NCBI RefSeq assembly: GCF_034931005.1
Contig: NZ_JAYGIN010000021.1
Location: 70,063-134,062 of the forward strand
Source: Arcicella sp034931005
GTDB taxonomy: Bacteria > Bacteroidota > Bacteroidia > Cytophagales > Spirosomataceae
Reading direction: 5' to 3'
Length of the DNA stretch: 64,000 nucleotides
Part shown: positions 10,184 through 19,276 of the stretch, one piece after another
Layout: every line of letters begins with the position of its first letter
Numbering within the stretch: position 1 is the first letter of the stretch
Notes under the pieces: generated by a model
What the model was told of the DNA's origin: nothing
Database searches by the model: none
The model's input: only the letters and a program-made list of their open reading frames with translations
Translations under genes and position numbers: made by a program

Positions 10184-10750
10184 TTATAAATTAAACGAAG
10201 GGAAAGTTTTACGGAGTTTTTCAACAGCTCTAACAACCAAATTTTGAGCAGATTGGCGGTTGATACTCATCACATTGGCAACTTCACTGTATTCTAATTC
10301 TTCTACAAAACGAAGACGAAGGGCTTCTTGCTGACGTGGGGGTAATTGTGCGATAAGTTTATTGACTAATTCTTCTTTTGAAAAACCATAATTATTGAAA
10401 AATGCCATTTCATCTGAAATTGAATCTTCCCATAATTCATCAAATTCTCCATCTTTAATAGGTAAAAACTTACTTTCTCGACGTAAAATTTGATTTTGCA
10501 TTCGGTTTTTTAACGCTTTCAACAAGTAAGAACGGATATTTGTAGGTGTGGTTATGGTTTTACGTTTCGCCCAAATTTCTGTAAAAACGTCATGAATACA
10601 ATCAAAAACGAAATATTCGGATAATGAAGAAAGGCTCATGCCATATCGGTACATGGCACTAATATGTTCACGATAAATTATAGAATAGGCATCTTCGTCA
10701 CCGTTTCTGAAGGATTCCCAAATTTCTATATCTTTAATTACCTGAAACAT
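10184..10750 (-). CDS. ECF RNA polymerase sigma factor (Bacteroidota FecI-like)
   Basis: 188 residues. Region 2 is seen in YSIIYREHISAMYRYGMSL and in FDCIHDVFTEIWAKRK, and region 4 with its helix-turn-helix in LPPRQQEALRLRFVEELEYSEVANVMSI and the following NRQSAQNLVVRAVEKLRK. Length is normal for the family. It is the first gene of a minus-strand series sigma, FecR, TonB receptor, GH106, so it most likely activates that series when the receptor is occupied and the anti-sigma releases it. Confidence 0.92.
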   Translation of the reverse strand: MFQVIKDIEIWESFRNGDEDAYSIIYREHISAMYRYGMSLSSLSEYFVFDCIHDVFTEIWAKRKTITTPTNIRSYLLKALKNRMQNQILRRESKFLPIKDGEFDELWEDSISDEMAFFNNYGFSKEELVNKLIAQLPPRQQEALRLRFVEELEYSEVANVMSINRQSAQNLVVRAVEKLRKTFPSFNL

Positions 10751-10980
10751 TGTACTCTAAAATAGCTTTTTTATTATTTTACAACAAAAAAATACAATTT
10801 CTACTGATTGACACTCATGTACTATCATGGAAAATACAAAAATAGTAACTGATTATTACTATTTTACTTAATTCTAAAATTTAGTCACAAACCTCAAAAA
10901 CATCTTTTGTGTTGAATAATGTCACTCGGATAAGCAATATATTTTCGGAATTATAATGAGTTTGTCACAAGAAAAACAAC
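10751..10980. other. Intergenic region upstream of the ECF sigma gene
   Basis: AT-rich, no open reading frame of note. It should contain the promoter of the minus-strand sigma gene, but I could not assign a convincing Bacteroidota promoter (TTTG/TAnnTTTG). A family-2 repeat follows at 10981. Confidence 0.4.
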
Positions 10981-11130
10981 GGAACTATCTACAATTTGTC
11001 GCAGAATAAAATTAGACCACAGATTGTACTGATTCAACGGATTTACACGGATAAATTTAAAGAAAAATCAGTGTAAATCTGTTTTATCTGTTCTATCCGT
11101 GGGCTAATTTTATTCTGCGACAAATAGTTT
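10981..11130. repeat. Palindromic repeat, family 2 (copy A)
   Basis: About 150 bp that begins GGAACTATCTACAATTTGTC and contains GCAGAATAAAATTAGACCAC, ATTTACACGGATAAATTTA and the mirrored TTATTCTGCGACAAATAG. It is a long imperfect palindrome found also at 19007, 20614, 21768 and 32010. This copy runs opposite to the copies at 19007 and 20614 and has lost its outermost right end. Confidence 0.8.
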
Positions 11131-11182
11131 AAAGTTCTGTATCTTTTTATAATTAGTATAAATTTCGCTGTTCATCGGATTT

Positions 11183-11221
11183 AAAATAAAAGAGCAGACA
11201 CTATGCCTGCTCTTTTATTTT
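11183..11221. terminator. Bidirectional terminator hairpin
   Basis: Perfect 15-bp arms, AAAATAAAAGAGCAG (11183-11197) and CTGCTCTTTTATTTT (11207-11221), GC core with A/T-rich ends. It lies just downstream of the stop codon of the minus-strand receptor gene at 11239. Confidence 0.75.
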
Positions 11222-11238
11222 AAATTTGTAATTCAATA

Positions 11239-13863
11239 TTACTGCATTTGCATTCCTTCCATGCTTGAAGAATTACTGCTTTTCTTGAGTGAACTCATAT
11301 CCATTTTACCAAAACGGAACGAAAGATTCAAACGAACAATTTGTGGATTTGATATTCTATAATAAGTCTGTGTAAAGCCCTCACCCGTTGATACTTGAGT
11401 ATTTCCTCTGGTTTTGAAAATATCATTAACCGAAAGCGTAATTGATGCTAAATCATTTTTCAAGAATGTCTTTTTAACTGCTACGTCGAAACCATAAAAC
11501 GGTTTAATATACCCCTGTGATGAACTTTGAGCTTGGTTCATTGGTGGGCCACCCATTCCTTGATTTTGTGTTATAGGTAAATTTGTTTTACCTTGATAGT
11601 CGCCAGAAAGTTGAATGACCCATTTTTTAGGAAGACTAATGTTATTATTTAACTTTCCAAAAACTGTCCAAAGAGCCTCCGTTGATGATATTTTGTCGAT
11701 ATTATCAATGTTAATTTTTGAATTATAAAAGTTGACATTTGCCGTTAAATCCCACCATTTTACAATCTTGTTAGTATAGGTAAATTCTGCTCCGTAATTA
11801 ATACTTGAATTAGCATTGATGTACGTATTAATAAGGTCAAGTTTACCACTAATTGGATTAACTTCTTGATTCAAATATCTGGTTATCAGGTTGTTTGTGT
11901 GCTTATAATAAACCGAAGTTAGAAACGTAGCTGAACCTTTGGTTTTGCTATATGAAAACTCACTTGAGGTGGTAAATTCTGGTACTAAATCGGCATTACC
12001 ACGTGTAATATTTAAACTATCACTGTAATCTACAAAAGGAATTAATTGAAAGAAATTCGGACGATTTACTCTACGAGTTACACTCAATTGAATTTGGTCG
12101 CTTTGGGTTAAGTTTTTGCTCAAAAACACTGATGGGAACAAACTTATTGGATAATTATTGCTGAATTTTTCGCCCGTATTCAATAATTTTCCGTCATAAG
12201 CAGAACTTTCACCTCTTAAACCCACTTTGTACGAAAACAACTTTTTCACTTTTCCTGCTACTGAAATATAAGCAGCATATACATTGTTTGTACTTTCGTA
12301 ATTGGTAGATGCCGAAGTAATATTTTTGTAAGTGTCACTTCCTACCGCTTTCAAACTGTTATCGTTGATGTTTGACAGTTCATTAAGCTGAAATCTTAGA
12401 CCTGTTTCGAGGGTTATTTCATTTTTTAGAGGCTTCACATAATCAGTCTGAAACGTCATAAATTTATTATCTCCCGAACCGATATTTTTCTGAATTTGTG
12501 TTCCTGTAATTTGCGTTCCATTTAGATAATTGGTTGAATACAAACCATCATTTTTGTTTGTACCTCCAAAATAAGTTAGGTCAACAGTTAATTCTTCGCC
12601 TGACTTAGCAAAAGAATGTTTTAAACCCAATTGCCCACCTCTTGGTTTAAAGCTACGTTCTGAAGCAGAAATACGATTGCTATAACTGGTAAATCCGTTT
12701 GTAGTGTTCTGAATATCAATGTCTTCTGAAGGAGAGAATTTTCCACTTCCAAAAATTCCTGCCATTGATAAACTTGTTTTATTAGTCAAATTATAGTCTA
12801 AACCCAATCTTGAAAACGTCATTGAACCTTTTGTTTTGCTTTCAATATCTTGGTAAACATTAGCATTTACTCCGCCAATTGTACTTGTTCTTTCGCTATA
12901 TCCATTCGTATTATTTCTCATATTGAAGTTCATAATCATCAATGAAAGGTTTACTTTCTTTTGTTGAAGATTAAAACTTCCCATCACATTTGAACCGCCA
13001 AAACGGTCAGCTCCTGCATTGACAAAACCGTTATAACCATTGCGTTTATTTTTCTTCAAAACCACGTTGATAATACCCGCCATACTGCCAGAAGCATCGT
13101 ATTTGGCTGAGGGATTGGTAATTACCTCAACTTTTTCAATCACATCCGCAGGAATTTGGTCTAAAGAAAGCGTGGTTGGTCTTCCGTCAATAAATACCGT
13201 TGGAGCCGCATTTCTAACTTTCACATTTCCATCAATATCCACTTGTACCGAAGGAATATTTCGCATCACATCAACGGCAGTTCCACCAGCAGTTACGATA
13301 TTTTTATCAACATTGAATGTTTTTTTATCAATATCCATTTCCACGAGTGCTTTGGTCGCTTTTACCACTACTGCATCTAAAATTTTGCTATCCGTATCAA
13401 GTTTTAGTTTACCTAAATCCTTCTCGAAACCAGCCATAAATTTAGCAATCATAGCAGGGTCTGGTTGTTGACCAGGTTTTGGTGGCGTAAAACTTCCATC
13501 CATTTTAGGAAACTGAAAAGCAATCGGCATTTCAAGGTTTTTATAACCTACTGAACTGATTTTCAGCTTCAAACGTCCCATAACAGGCAAGTCTTTAAAG
13601 CTAAATTCACCATTCATTTCTGCTTGAACTGCTTTTACTAAAATATCTTTATTTTGCTTTGTGGCAGTATCTTGAACTGTTTTTAAAAGGACAACCGAAG
13701 CAAATTCAACGGGTTTTCCTTGTTCGTCAACGATTTTTCCGAAAACCTTTCCGAAGTTCATTTCTGGGGCTTTTCCTCCTTTGGCAGGAGCTCCAAAAGG
13801 CATTTGGGCAACACTTGTGAACGAAATAAATGCTGCCAATAGAGCAGAGAGTAAAATTTTCAT
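11239..13863 (-). CDS. Outer-membrane TonB-dependent receptor, OMP_b-brl_3 type
   Basis: I use the ATG at 13863 (MKILLSALLAAFISFTSVAQ, a clean signal peptide). The upstream ATG would add 16 unlikely residues. 874 residues: carboxypeptidase-D-like domain (VFGKIVDEQGKPVEFASVVL ... KISSVGYKNL), a plug-like domain (MRNIPSVQVDIDGNVKVR, VFIDGRPT, EVITNPSAKYDASGSMAGI) and a C-terminal outer-membrane beta-barrel family 3 domain. These proteins resemble TonB receptors but usually stand alone, without SusD, and their substrates are mostly unknown. A LytS/LytTR pair lies upstream on the same strand. The C-terminus is Met/Ser-rich (SSNSSSMEGMQMQ), and the mature N-terminus carries a Met/Gly/Lys-rich stretch (MPFGAPAKGGKAPEMNFG), which might suggest metal contact; that is only a guess. 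Confidence 0.85.
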   Translation of the reverse strand: MKILLSALLAAFISFTSVAQMPFGAPAKGGKAPEMNFGKVFGKIVDEQGKPVEFASVVLLKTVQDTATKQNKDILVKAVQAEMNGEFSFKDLPVMGRLKLKISSVGYKNLEMPIAFQFPKMDGSFTPPKPGQQPDPAMIAKFMAGFEKDLGKLKLDTDSKILDAVVVKATKALVEMDIDKKTFNVDKNIVTAGGTAVDVMRNIPSVQVDIDGNVKVRNAAPTVFIDGRPTTLSLDQIPADVIEKVEVITNPSAKYDASGSMAGIINVVLKKNKRNGYNGFVNAGADRFGGSNVMGSFNLQQKKVNLSLMIMNFNMRNNTNGYSERTSTIGGVNANVYQDIESKTKGSMTFSRLGLDYNLTNKTSLSMAGIFGSGKFSPSEDIDIQNTTNGFTSYSNRISASERSFKPRGGQLGLKHSFAKSGEELTVDLTYFGGTNKNDGLYSTNYLNGTQITGTQIQKNIGSGDNKFMTFQTDYVKPLKNEITLETGLRFQLNELSNINDNSLKAVGSDTYKNITSASTNYESTNNVYAAYISVAGKVKKLFSYKVGLRGESSAYDGKLLNTGEKFSNNYPISLFPSVFLSKNLTQSDQIQLSVTRRVNRPNFFQLIPFVDYSDSLNITRGNADLVPEFTTSSEFSYSKTKGSATFLTSVYYKHTNNLITRYLNQEVNPISGKLDLINTYINANSSINYGAEFTYTNKIVKWWDLTANVNFYNSKINIDNIDKISSTEALWTVFGKLNNNISLPKKWVIQLSGDYQGKTNLPITQNQGMGGPPMNQAQSSSQGYIKPFYGFDVAVKKTFLKNDLASITLSVNDIFKTRGNTQVSTGEGFTQTYYRISNPQIVRLNLSFRFGKMDMSSLKKSSNSSSMEGMQMQ

Positions 13864-14045
13864 TATGTATTTATTTTTAATTGAACGAAGTCGATTGATT
13901 ATCAGAATCAAAAACTTGGGTCAAAGGTGTAAAAGAAGATTGATTCAATCAACCATTTGTATAGCAATGAATAGCAAGTGTATATCTGTGAGGATTCAGG
14001 GAGCGTAATGAGGAGAAATAGAAATAAGTTTGACTACCAATAACC

Positions 14046-14242
14046 AATTCTATTTTGGCATTTTAAAAATTTGTCCTAAAAGAGCCGTAGGCTCGGGAGA
14101 TTTTGTAGCCCCGAAATTTATTTCGGGGAAAAGAAAAGGAATATTGAAAGGTTTTTGGTCATTTTCACCCCGAAATGAATTTCGGGGTGAAAAGATGGGG
14201 CAAGCCTACGGCTTTTTTCAAGAGTACCAAAGTAGAACTAAT
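14046..14242. repeat. MITE-like repeat, family 4 (long, degenerate copy)
   Basis: The ends AATTCTATTTTGGCATTTTAAA (left) and ACCAAAGTAGAACTA (right) are degenerate versions of the terminal repeats of the element at 47718-47824. Inside are nested inverted repeats: GCCGTAGGCT (14084) with AGCCTACGGC (14203), and two hairpins built on CCCCGAAAT/ATTTCGGGG. It fills most of the 396-bp gap between the receptor gene and the response-regulator gene. There is no coding capacity. Confidence 0.6.
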
Positions 14243-14259
14243 TTCCAGTAACCAATAAT

Positions 14260-14958
14260 CTATTCAGAAAGAGCTTTTATGCTATCTACATATTTTTTGC
14301 CAACGGGCAATTCTACTGTTGATAATGAAACTTTTGATTGATGAAATCCTGTAATTTTTTGTTTATTGATAATGTATGAATTGTGAATTCGGGTAAAATA
14401 TTTTTCGGGCAATTTACTCTCCATTCCTCTCAAATTGCTTCGAGTCATGAGTGGATGAACTCTGTCGGTTAGATAAATTTTGACGTAATCTTTTAGCCCT
14501 TCGATATAAATAATTTCGTTAAAAAGTAGTTTAACTTTCTGATATTCAACGTTAATTAAAATAGAGCTTTCTTCATTTTCCTCATTAAGTTTTTCACGAA
14601 GAGTGAGTTGGTCTTCTACTTTTTTTAGGGCAATTGCCAATCTTTCTTTTCGAATTGGTTTCATCAAATAATCAACTGCATTTAACTCAAAACCTTCTAA
14701 AGCGTATTGATGAAAAGCCGTGGTGAAAATGACTAACGGAGGTTTTTCTAAGTTTTTAATGAACTGCGTTCCAAGCATTTCGGGCATTTGAATGTCCGAA
14801 AATATCAAATCGACCTCATTTTTTTGTAAAAAATCAGGCACTTCCATCGGGCTATTAAATTTTTCAAGAATTTCTACATGGGCAAAGTCCAATAAATCGT
14901 CTTCCAAAATATTTAAAGCAAAGGGTTCATCGTCGATTAAAATACACCTAATTTTCAT
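14260..14958 (-). CDS. LytTR-family response regulator
   Basis: 232 residues: receiver domain (IDDEPFALNILEDDL, phospho-acceptor Asp in LIFSDIQMPEM, TTAFHQYALEGFELNAVDYL, Lys in MKPIRKERL) followed by a LytTR DNA-binding domain (IIYIEGLKDYVKIYL ... FTRIHNSYIINKQKI ... LPVGKKY). Its start overlaps the end of the histidine kinase gene by 11 bp, so the two are translationally coupled and form a cognate pair. The neighbouring receptor gene at 11239 is a plausible target but no binding site could be identified. Confidence 0.93.
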   Translation of the reverse strand: MKIRCILIDDEPFALNILEDDLLDFAHVEILEKFNSPMEVPDFLQKNEVDLIFSDIQMPEMLGTQFIKNLEKPPLVIFTTAFHQYALEGFELNAVDYLMKPIRKERLAIALKKVEDQLTLREKLNEENEESSILINVEYQKVKLLFNEIIYIEGLKDYVKIYLTDRVHPLMTRSNLRGMESKLPEKYFTRIHNSYIINKQKITGFHQSKVSLSTVELPVGKKYVDSIKALSE

Positions 14959-16012
14959 CTAAAATAAGTTTAAGTTTTACTTGAAAATAATCGTCTATCT
15001 GATTGATAGTCAGTTCATGACGATTGGGATAGAGTAATTCTAATCGTCTCTGAATGTTGGTCAGTCCTATTCCTTCATGATGTATTGTGGTTTGTTTTAA
15101 AAGAATTTTATTCTTGGAATTAAACAAAATTCCTTTGGGGGTTTTTAAAAATTCAAATGCTATATCGGGAGCATTTTTGCTGTCAATGCCATATTTAAAG
15201 GCATTTTCAACAAAATGAATAAAAAGTAAAGGTTCAATTAAAAAATTATTGATGTTTTCATCTACCTTAAAAACTACATTGCCTTCTATTGGTAAACGAA
15301 GCGTTTGTAATTCAATAAAATTCTTCAAATGTTCCATTTCTCGGCTAAATTCCACTTTATTGCCTTCCACTTCGTACAAAATATATCTCAGAATTTCGGA
15401 AAGTTTCATGACTGATTCCTCCGATAAATCTGATTTTTTTCTGATTAACCATCTAATATTATTGAGGGTATTGAACAAAAAATGGGGACTAATCTGCAAT
15501 TTTAGCATACTCAGTTCGGCGGCAGTTTTTTCAAGTTCTATCAGTTTATTGAGTTCCTTTTGCTTGGCTTGTTCTTCATAGAGAAATAACATGGTACTCG
15601 TCAGAATACATAATAAAAAGATGATGGTGGGACCAATAACTAAGCGAATGAAAAATATATTTTGCTCCTCAAACCGCTTGAATTCTTCGACAGGACTAAA
15701 ATGAATGGTTAGATAATTAAAGAAAATATAAATTGATAAAAGTATGAAAATTAGAACCGTGAATTTTATCCGTTTTTTATCGAAAAAATATTTTGGAGCA
15801 ATAAAATAGATGTTCAAATAAAATGAAGTAGCAATAAAAAGAATGTTCAGAAAGTGTGTTTTGACGAAGTAAAAATTGAAATCACTGATTTTTTTTGGCT
15901 CGTACAAATAGCCAATAAAAGGCAAAAGAAACAATATCAGCCAAGTGATGAGATGTGATAAATACTGTTTAACAAAGGTTAAAGTGAACATTGTATTTTG
16001 TTTTTGTCTCAT
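14948..16012 (-). CDS. LytS-like sensor histidine kinase (His_kinase family)
   Basis: I take the ATG at 16012 (MRQKQNTMFTLTF), giving 354 residues. A further upstream start at 16069 is possible but adds a poorly conserved leader. Four hydrophobic segments lie in the first half (for example LITWLILFLLPFIGYLY, FTVLIFILLSIYIFFNYL, IFLLCILTSTMLFLYEE). A phospho-accepting histidine box ISPHFLFNTLNNIRWLI and a C-terminal HATPase-like region with PLLFIHFVENAFKYGI and GIGLTNIQRRLELLYP follow. There is no separate extracellular sensor domain, as usual for this family. It phosphorylates the LytTR regulator encoded just downstream. Confidence 0.9.
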   Translation of the reverse strand: MRQKQNTMFTLTFVKQYLSHLITWLILFLLPFIGYLYEPKKISDFNFYFVKTHFLNILFIATSFYLNIYFIAPKYFFDKKRIKFTVLIFILLSIYIFFNYLTIHFSPVEEFKRFEEQNIFFIRLVIGPTIIFLLCILTSTMLFLYEEQAKQKELNKLIELEKTAAELSMLKLQISPHFLFNTLNNIRWLIRKKSDLSEESVMKLSEILRYILYEVEGNKVEFSREMEHLKNFIELQTLRLPIEGNVVFKVDENINNFLIEPLLFIHFVENAFKYGIDSKNAPDIAFEFLKTPKGILFNSKNKILLKQTTIHHEGIGLTNIQRRLELLYPNRHELTINQIDDYFQVKLKLILDEN

Positions 16013-16169
16013 CGTATTTTTTTTGATAATTGATGACAAATGTATTGTTAATTCTGTTACAATGCTCAATCAAATACCATGTCAAATTTTAATTGCCAAT
16101 TCAAAAATATTGTTTGAAAATCGCCTTTAGTTTATCAAAAAAACATCATCATCATAAATAATTGATACA

Positions 16170-18875
16170 TTATTGAATTTCAAACTGATAACTTCCTGAA
16201 GTTAATGTATTGATTTTTAATTGTTTATGTGTGGGTGAAGTATTTTTTTCTTCTACTAAATATTGCTTTTGAATGTGCTGATTTAACTTGACATTTAATA
16301 TTACCGTTGCCGTTGCATTAGCTGGAATTGTGATATTATAAACAATCTTCTTTCCTTCCCTTTTCCAAGATGAAATAATTTTTCCTTGTGGACTATCATG
16401 CGAAGCCTCAAAAGCGTTTAGATTTTCGACAAAATTGGGGGCTAAAATGATATTTTTAAACCCAGCCTGTGTAACGTCTGGCTTGATTCCCCCGATGCCT
16501 TTGTACAACCAAGCTCCAATTTCGCCAAACATAATATGATTCATCGAAATGTCACTTTTGGCATCAATTGGCCAGTTTTCAAAAAGTGTTGTTGCACCGT
16601 TGGCAATCCACCAACCCCAAGATGGAAAGGTTTCTTGCGAAGCTATTTTATAGGCCACATCTGCATAACCGTTCTCGCTTAAAGCATTCAAAATGGCTTT
16701 TGTACCTAATAATCCCACATCCAAATGGTTATTGTCAGCCTCTACTCGTTTGGCTAAATTGTTGGCAACTTTAGCCTTAAATTCTTCTGGCACTAAACCC
16801 CAATACAAGGGAACGCTTAATTCCGTCTGGAATCCGCTTCCATAAATCCCCGTTGTTTTGTTAAAATATTTGTTGTTGAAAGCGGTTTTTATCTTTTCTG
16901 CCAAAGTTGAATATTTTTCAAAATCTGCGGTTTTGTCAAATAATTTTGCCGTTTTTGCCAAAATGGTGACATCCACAAAATAGTAAGCGGAAGACGTTAA
17001 TTCTACGGGTGTTTTTGATTTTACAGGAACCCAATCGCCTAATCCCCAAGTAGTTAATCCATTTGGGCTAATGGACTCAATATGATTGACATAACGTTTG
17101 AGGTTTTCATAATTGTCTGACAAAATTTTGGTGTCGCCATAAAACAAATAAATATTCCAAGGAATAATAGCAATGGTACTTGTCCAGTCTGGGCCATTTC
17201 CCCATTCATAACCCCAACCATCGGTAGGAATAATGGACGGCAAAACGCCATTGGTTTGTTGCTCGTCACGGTGGTCGGCGAGCCATTTTTCGTAAATAGT
17301 AATGCCGTCAAAATTATACAAACCTGTTTCGCTGGCGATATGAGCATCGCCTGTCCAACCATTTTTCTCTCTTTGCGGACAGTCGGTTGGGTAGCCAAAT
17401 AAATTTGATAAATACGCATTATTAGTTGCCGTCCAGATTTTATTTATCGTCGGATTTGATGTATTTACTTTCCCCACCGCAGGGACATCGCTGTGCATAA
17501 AATAGCCCGAAAGACTTTCCTTTTTCAGTTCAATTGGCTCTGAACTCGTCACTTCTACATACTGAAAACCTTTATAATTAAAATGTGGCATGAAACTTTC
17601 TTCTCCCCTTCCCGAAAGTGTAATAATGTCCGTTTGAAAAGGGTCTTTATCATCCGTCGGACGATAATGGACATCAATATTCGATAAATCTGCCCTGCCG
17701 TTTGGATATAATCTTTCAGCGTGTTTTAAGCGTAAAATCGTTCCTGCTTTGCCCGAAACCTTGATTTTACTTACGCCTGAAATGTTTCTGCCTAAGTCAA
17801 AAACGAAAGTAGTGTCATTGATTTTATTCAAACTTTTACTCGAAATTTCTTCCACATTTCTAATTGGTTGTAGAGCCTGAGCCACGATATTATTAGAAGG
17901 AGCAGTTCTGAAAATAACATCTTTCCAGTTTTTATCATCAAAATTAGCTTTGTTCCAATCAGCTTGTTCCAGTCGGGCATCGTAATGTTCTGCGGTGTAA
18001 ATGCTATTGAATATTATTGGACTTAAAGCCGTTTTCCAGTCTTTACCCGAAGCAATTACTTCGCTTGTTCCATCGGTATATTTTACCCGAATATCCATGC
18101 AAAAAGTGGGACGACCACGCCAAGGAGCTTCGTGAAAATACCAAACGGCAGTTGATTGATGATTGTACCAACCATTGCCCAAGAGTACGCCAATGGCATT
18201 TTTGCCCGTTTGTAATTGCTTCGTGACATCGTGCGTAACATATAAAGTACGTCTATCAAAACGAGTGTACATTGGGTCGAGGCGGTGATTACTGATTTTT
18301 TCACCATTAATATACAGTTCGTACAAACCCGCAACGGCAATGTAAGCCCGTGCCGAAACGATTTGCTTATTGGTCTGAAAAGCCTTTCTAAAATAAGGAG
18401 CAGGTTTAATATTTACATCCCTCGAATCACTAATCCAAGCACCTTGCCAATTGCCCATGTTCATCATGCCCGTTTCAAAAGTCGCTATTTCAGATTGTAC
18501 AATTTGTCCATCTTTATCCCAAATTTTCACCCGCCAAAAGTATTTGGTAAAGGCTTGCAAAGATTTACCTTGATAACTCACCAAAGTTTGTGAAGTATTT
18601 TTTTGACCAGAATTCCATTCATTACCCGTGCCTTTGCTCAAAGCCATCGAATCAGTATTGACCGAAATCTGATATGCTTTTTGCTTTGCCCCTTGTCGAA
18701 TATCCGCCAACTGCCAAGTAAAACGTGGCGAAGTGGCATCAATTCCTAAAGGATTAGCTAAATATTCACATCTTAAAGCCGTGACTTTACAAGGCGTATT
18801 GCCTAAAATAAGTTGATTCAACAGACAAAAAGTACATATTATGAATAGACAAATAGAGAAAGGTTTGAGGTTCAT
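16170..18875 (-). CDS. GH78 alpha-L-rhamnosidase
   Basis: 901 residues with a signal peptide or lipid-anchor-like N-terminus (MNLKPFSICLFIICTFCLLNQ). N-terminal Ig-like region (LRCEYLANPLGIDATSPRFT), a carbohydrate-binding rhamnosidase domain (AYIAVAGLYELYINGEKISN ... LLGNGWYNH), then an (alpha/alpha)6 barrel with the hallmark YPTDCPQREKNGWTGDAH, and DGWGYEWGNGPDWTS, all diagnostic of family 78. A C-terminal beta domain ends the protein. It removes terminal alpha-L-rhamnose from oligosaccharides. With the GH106 and GH53 genes nearby it points to pectic rhamnogalacturonan I breakdown. It stands alone on its strand, without a receptor next to it. Confidence 0.93.
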   Translation of the reverse strand: MNLKPFSICLFIICTFCLLNQLILGNTPCKVTALRCEYLANPLGIDATSPRFTWQLADIRQGAKQKAYQISVNTDSMALSKGTGNEWNSGQKNTSQTLVSYQGKSLQAFTKYFWRVKIWDKDGQIVQSEIATFETGMMNMGNWQGAWISDSRDVNIKPAPYFRKAFQTNKQIVSARAYIAVAGLYELYINGEKISNHRLDPMYTRFDRRTLYVTHDVTKQLQTGKNAIGVLLGNGWYNHQSTAVWYFHEAPWRGRPTFCMDIRVKYTDGTSEVIASGKDWKTALSPIIFNSIYTAEHYDARLEQADWNKANFDDKNWKDVIFRTAPSNNIVAQALQPIRNVEEISSKSLNKINDTTFVFDLGRNISGVSKIKVSGKAGTILRLKHAERLYPNGRADLSNIDVHYRPTDDKDPFQTDIITLSGRGEESFMPHFNYKGFQYVEVTSSEPIELKKESLSGYFMHSDVPAVGKVNTSNPTINKIWTATNNAYLSNLFGYPTDCPQREKNGWTGDAHIASETGLYNFDGITIYEKWLADHRDEQQTNGVLPSIIPTDGWGYEWGNGPDWTSTIAIIPWNIYLFYGDTKILSDNYENLKRYVNHIESISPNGLTTWGLGDWVPVKSKTPVELTSSAYYFVDVTILAKTAKLFDKTADFEKYSTLAEKIKTAFNNKYFNKTTGIYGSGFQTELSVPLYWGLVPEEFKAKVANNLAKRVEADNNHLDVGLLGTKAILNALSENGYADVAYKIASQETFPSWGWWIANGATTLFENWPIDAKSDISMNHIMFGEIGAWLYKGIGGIKPDVTQAGFKNIILAPNFVENLNAFEASHDSPQGKIISSWKREGKKIVYNITIPANATATVILNVKLNQHIQKQYLVEEKNTSPTHKQLKINTLTSGSYQFEIQ

Positions 18876-19006
18876 CGTTTTTTATGAGGATAAGTTAATG
18901 AAAGTATTGGCAAATTACCGAATGAATTTTTAGATACTATTCTCCTTTGTAGGTGATTTTAAGGGTTTTGATAAGTAGATTTTGAAGGCAGACTGTATTT
19001 AGATTA

Positions 19007-19166
19007 CGGAATTATCTACTATTTGTCGCAAGACAAAATTAGACCACGGATAGAACAGATAAAACAGATTTACACTGATTTTTCTTTAAATTTATCCGTG
19101 TAAATCTGTTGAATTAGTACAATCTGTGGTCTAATTTTATTCTGCGACAAATTGTTGATAGTTCCG
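19007..19166. repeat. Palindromic repeat, family 2 (copy B)
   Basis: A 160-bp imperfect palindrome beginning CGGAATTATCTACTATTTG and ending ATTGTTGATAGTTCCG. It is opposite in orientation to copy A and lies in the 400-bp gap between the divergent GH78 and GH53 genes, so it sits in their shared promoter region. Confidence 0.85.
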
Positions 19167-19276
19167 TTTAGCTATTTGAGGAGATTTTAAAATGGTATGA
19201 ATCTTATTAATTTTTAAAACCGTTATTTAAGATTTTTTATTTAGTAGATTTATTTATGTAATTAATTGAAATACAA

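Noticed and set aside
13864..14259. Small plus-strand open frames at 13781-14251 as genes
   Set aside because: They cover the receptor start and the family-4 repeat, with no domain or start signal.
17054..18340. Long open frames overlapping the GH78 gene on both strands
   Set aside because: They lie wholly within a strongly supported coding sequence, lack domain motifs and have no sensible start context.
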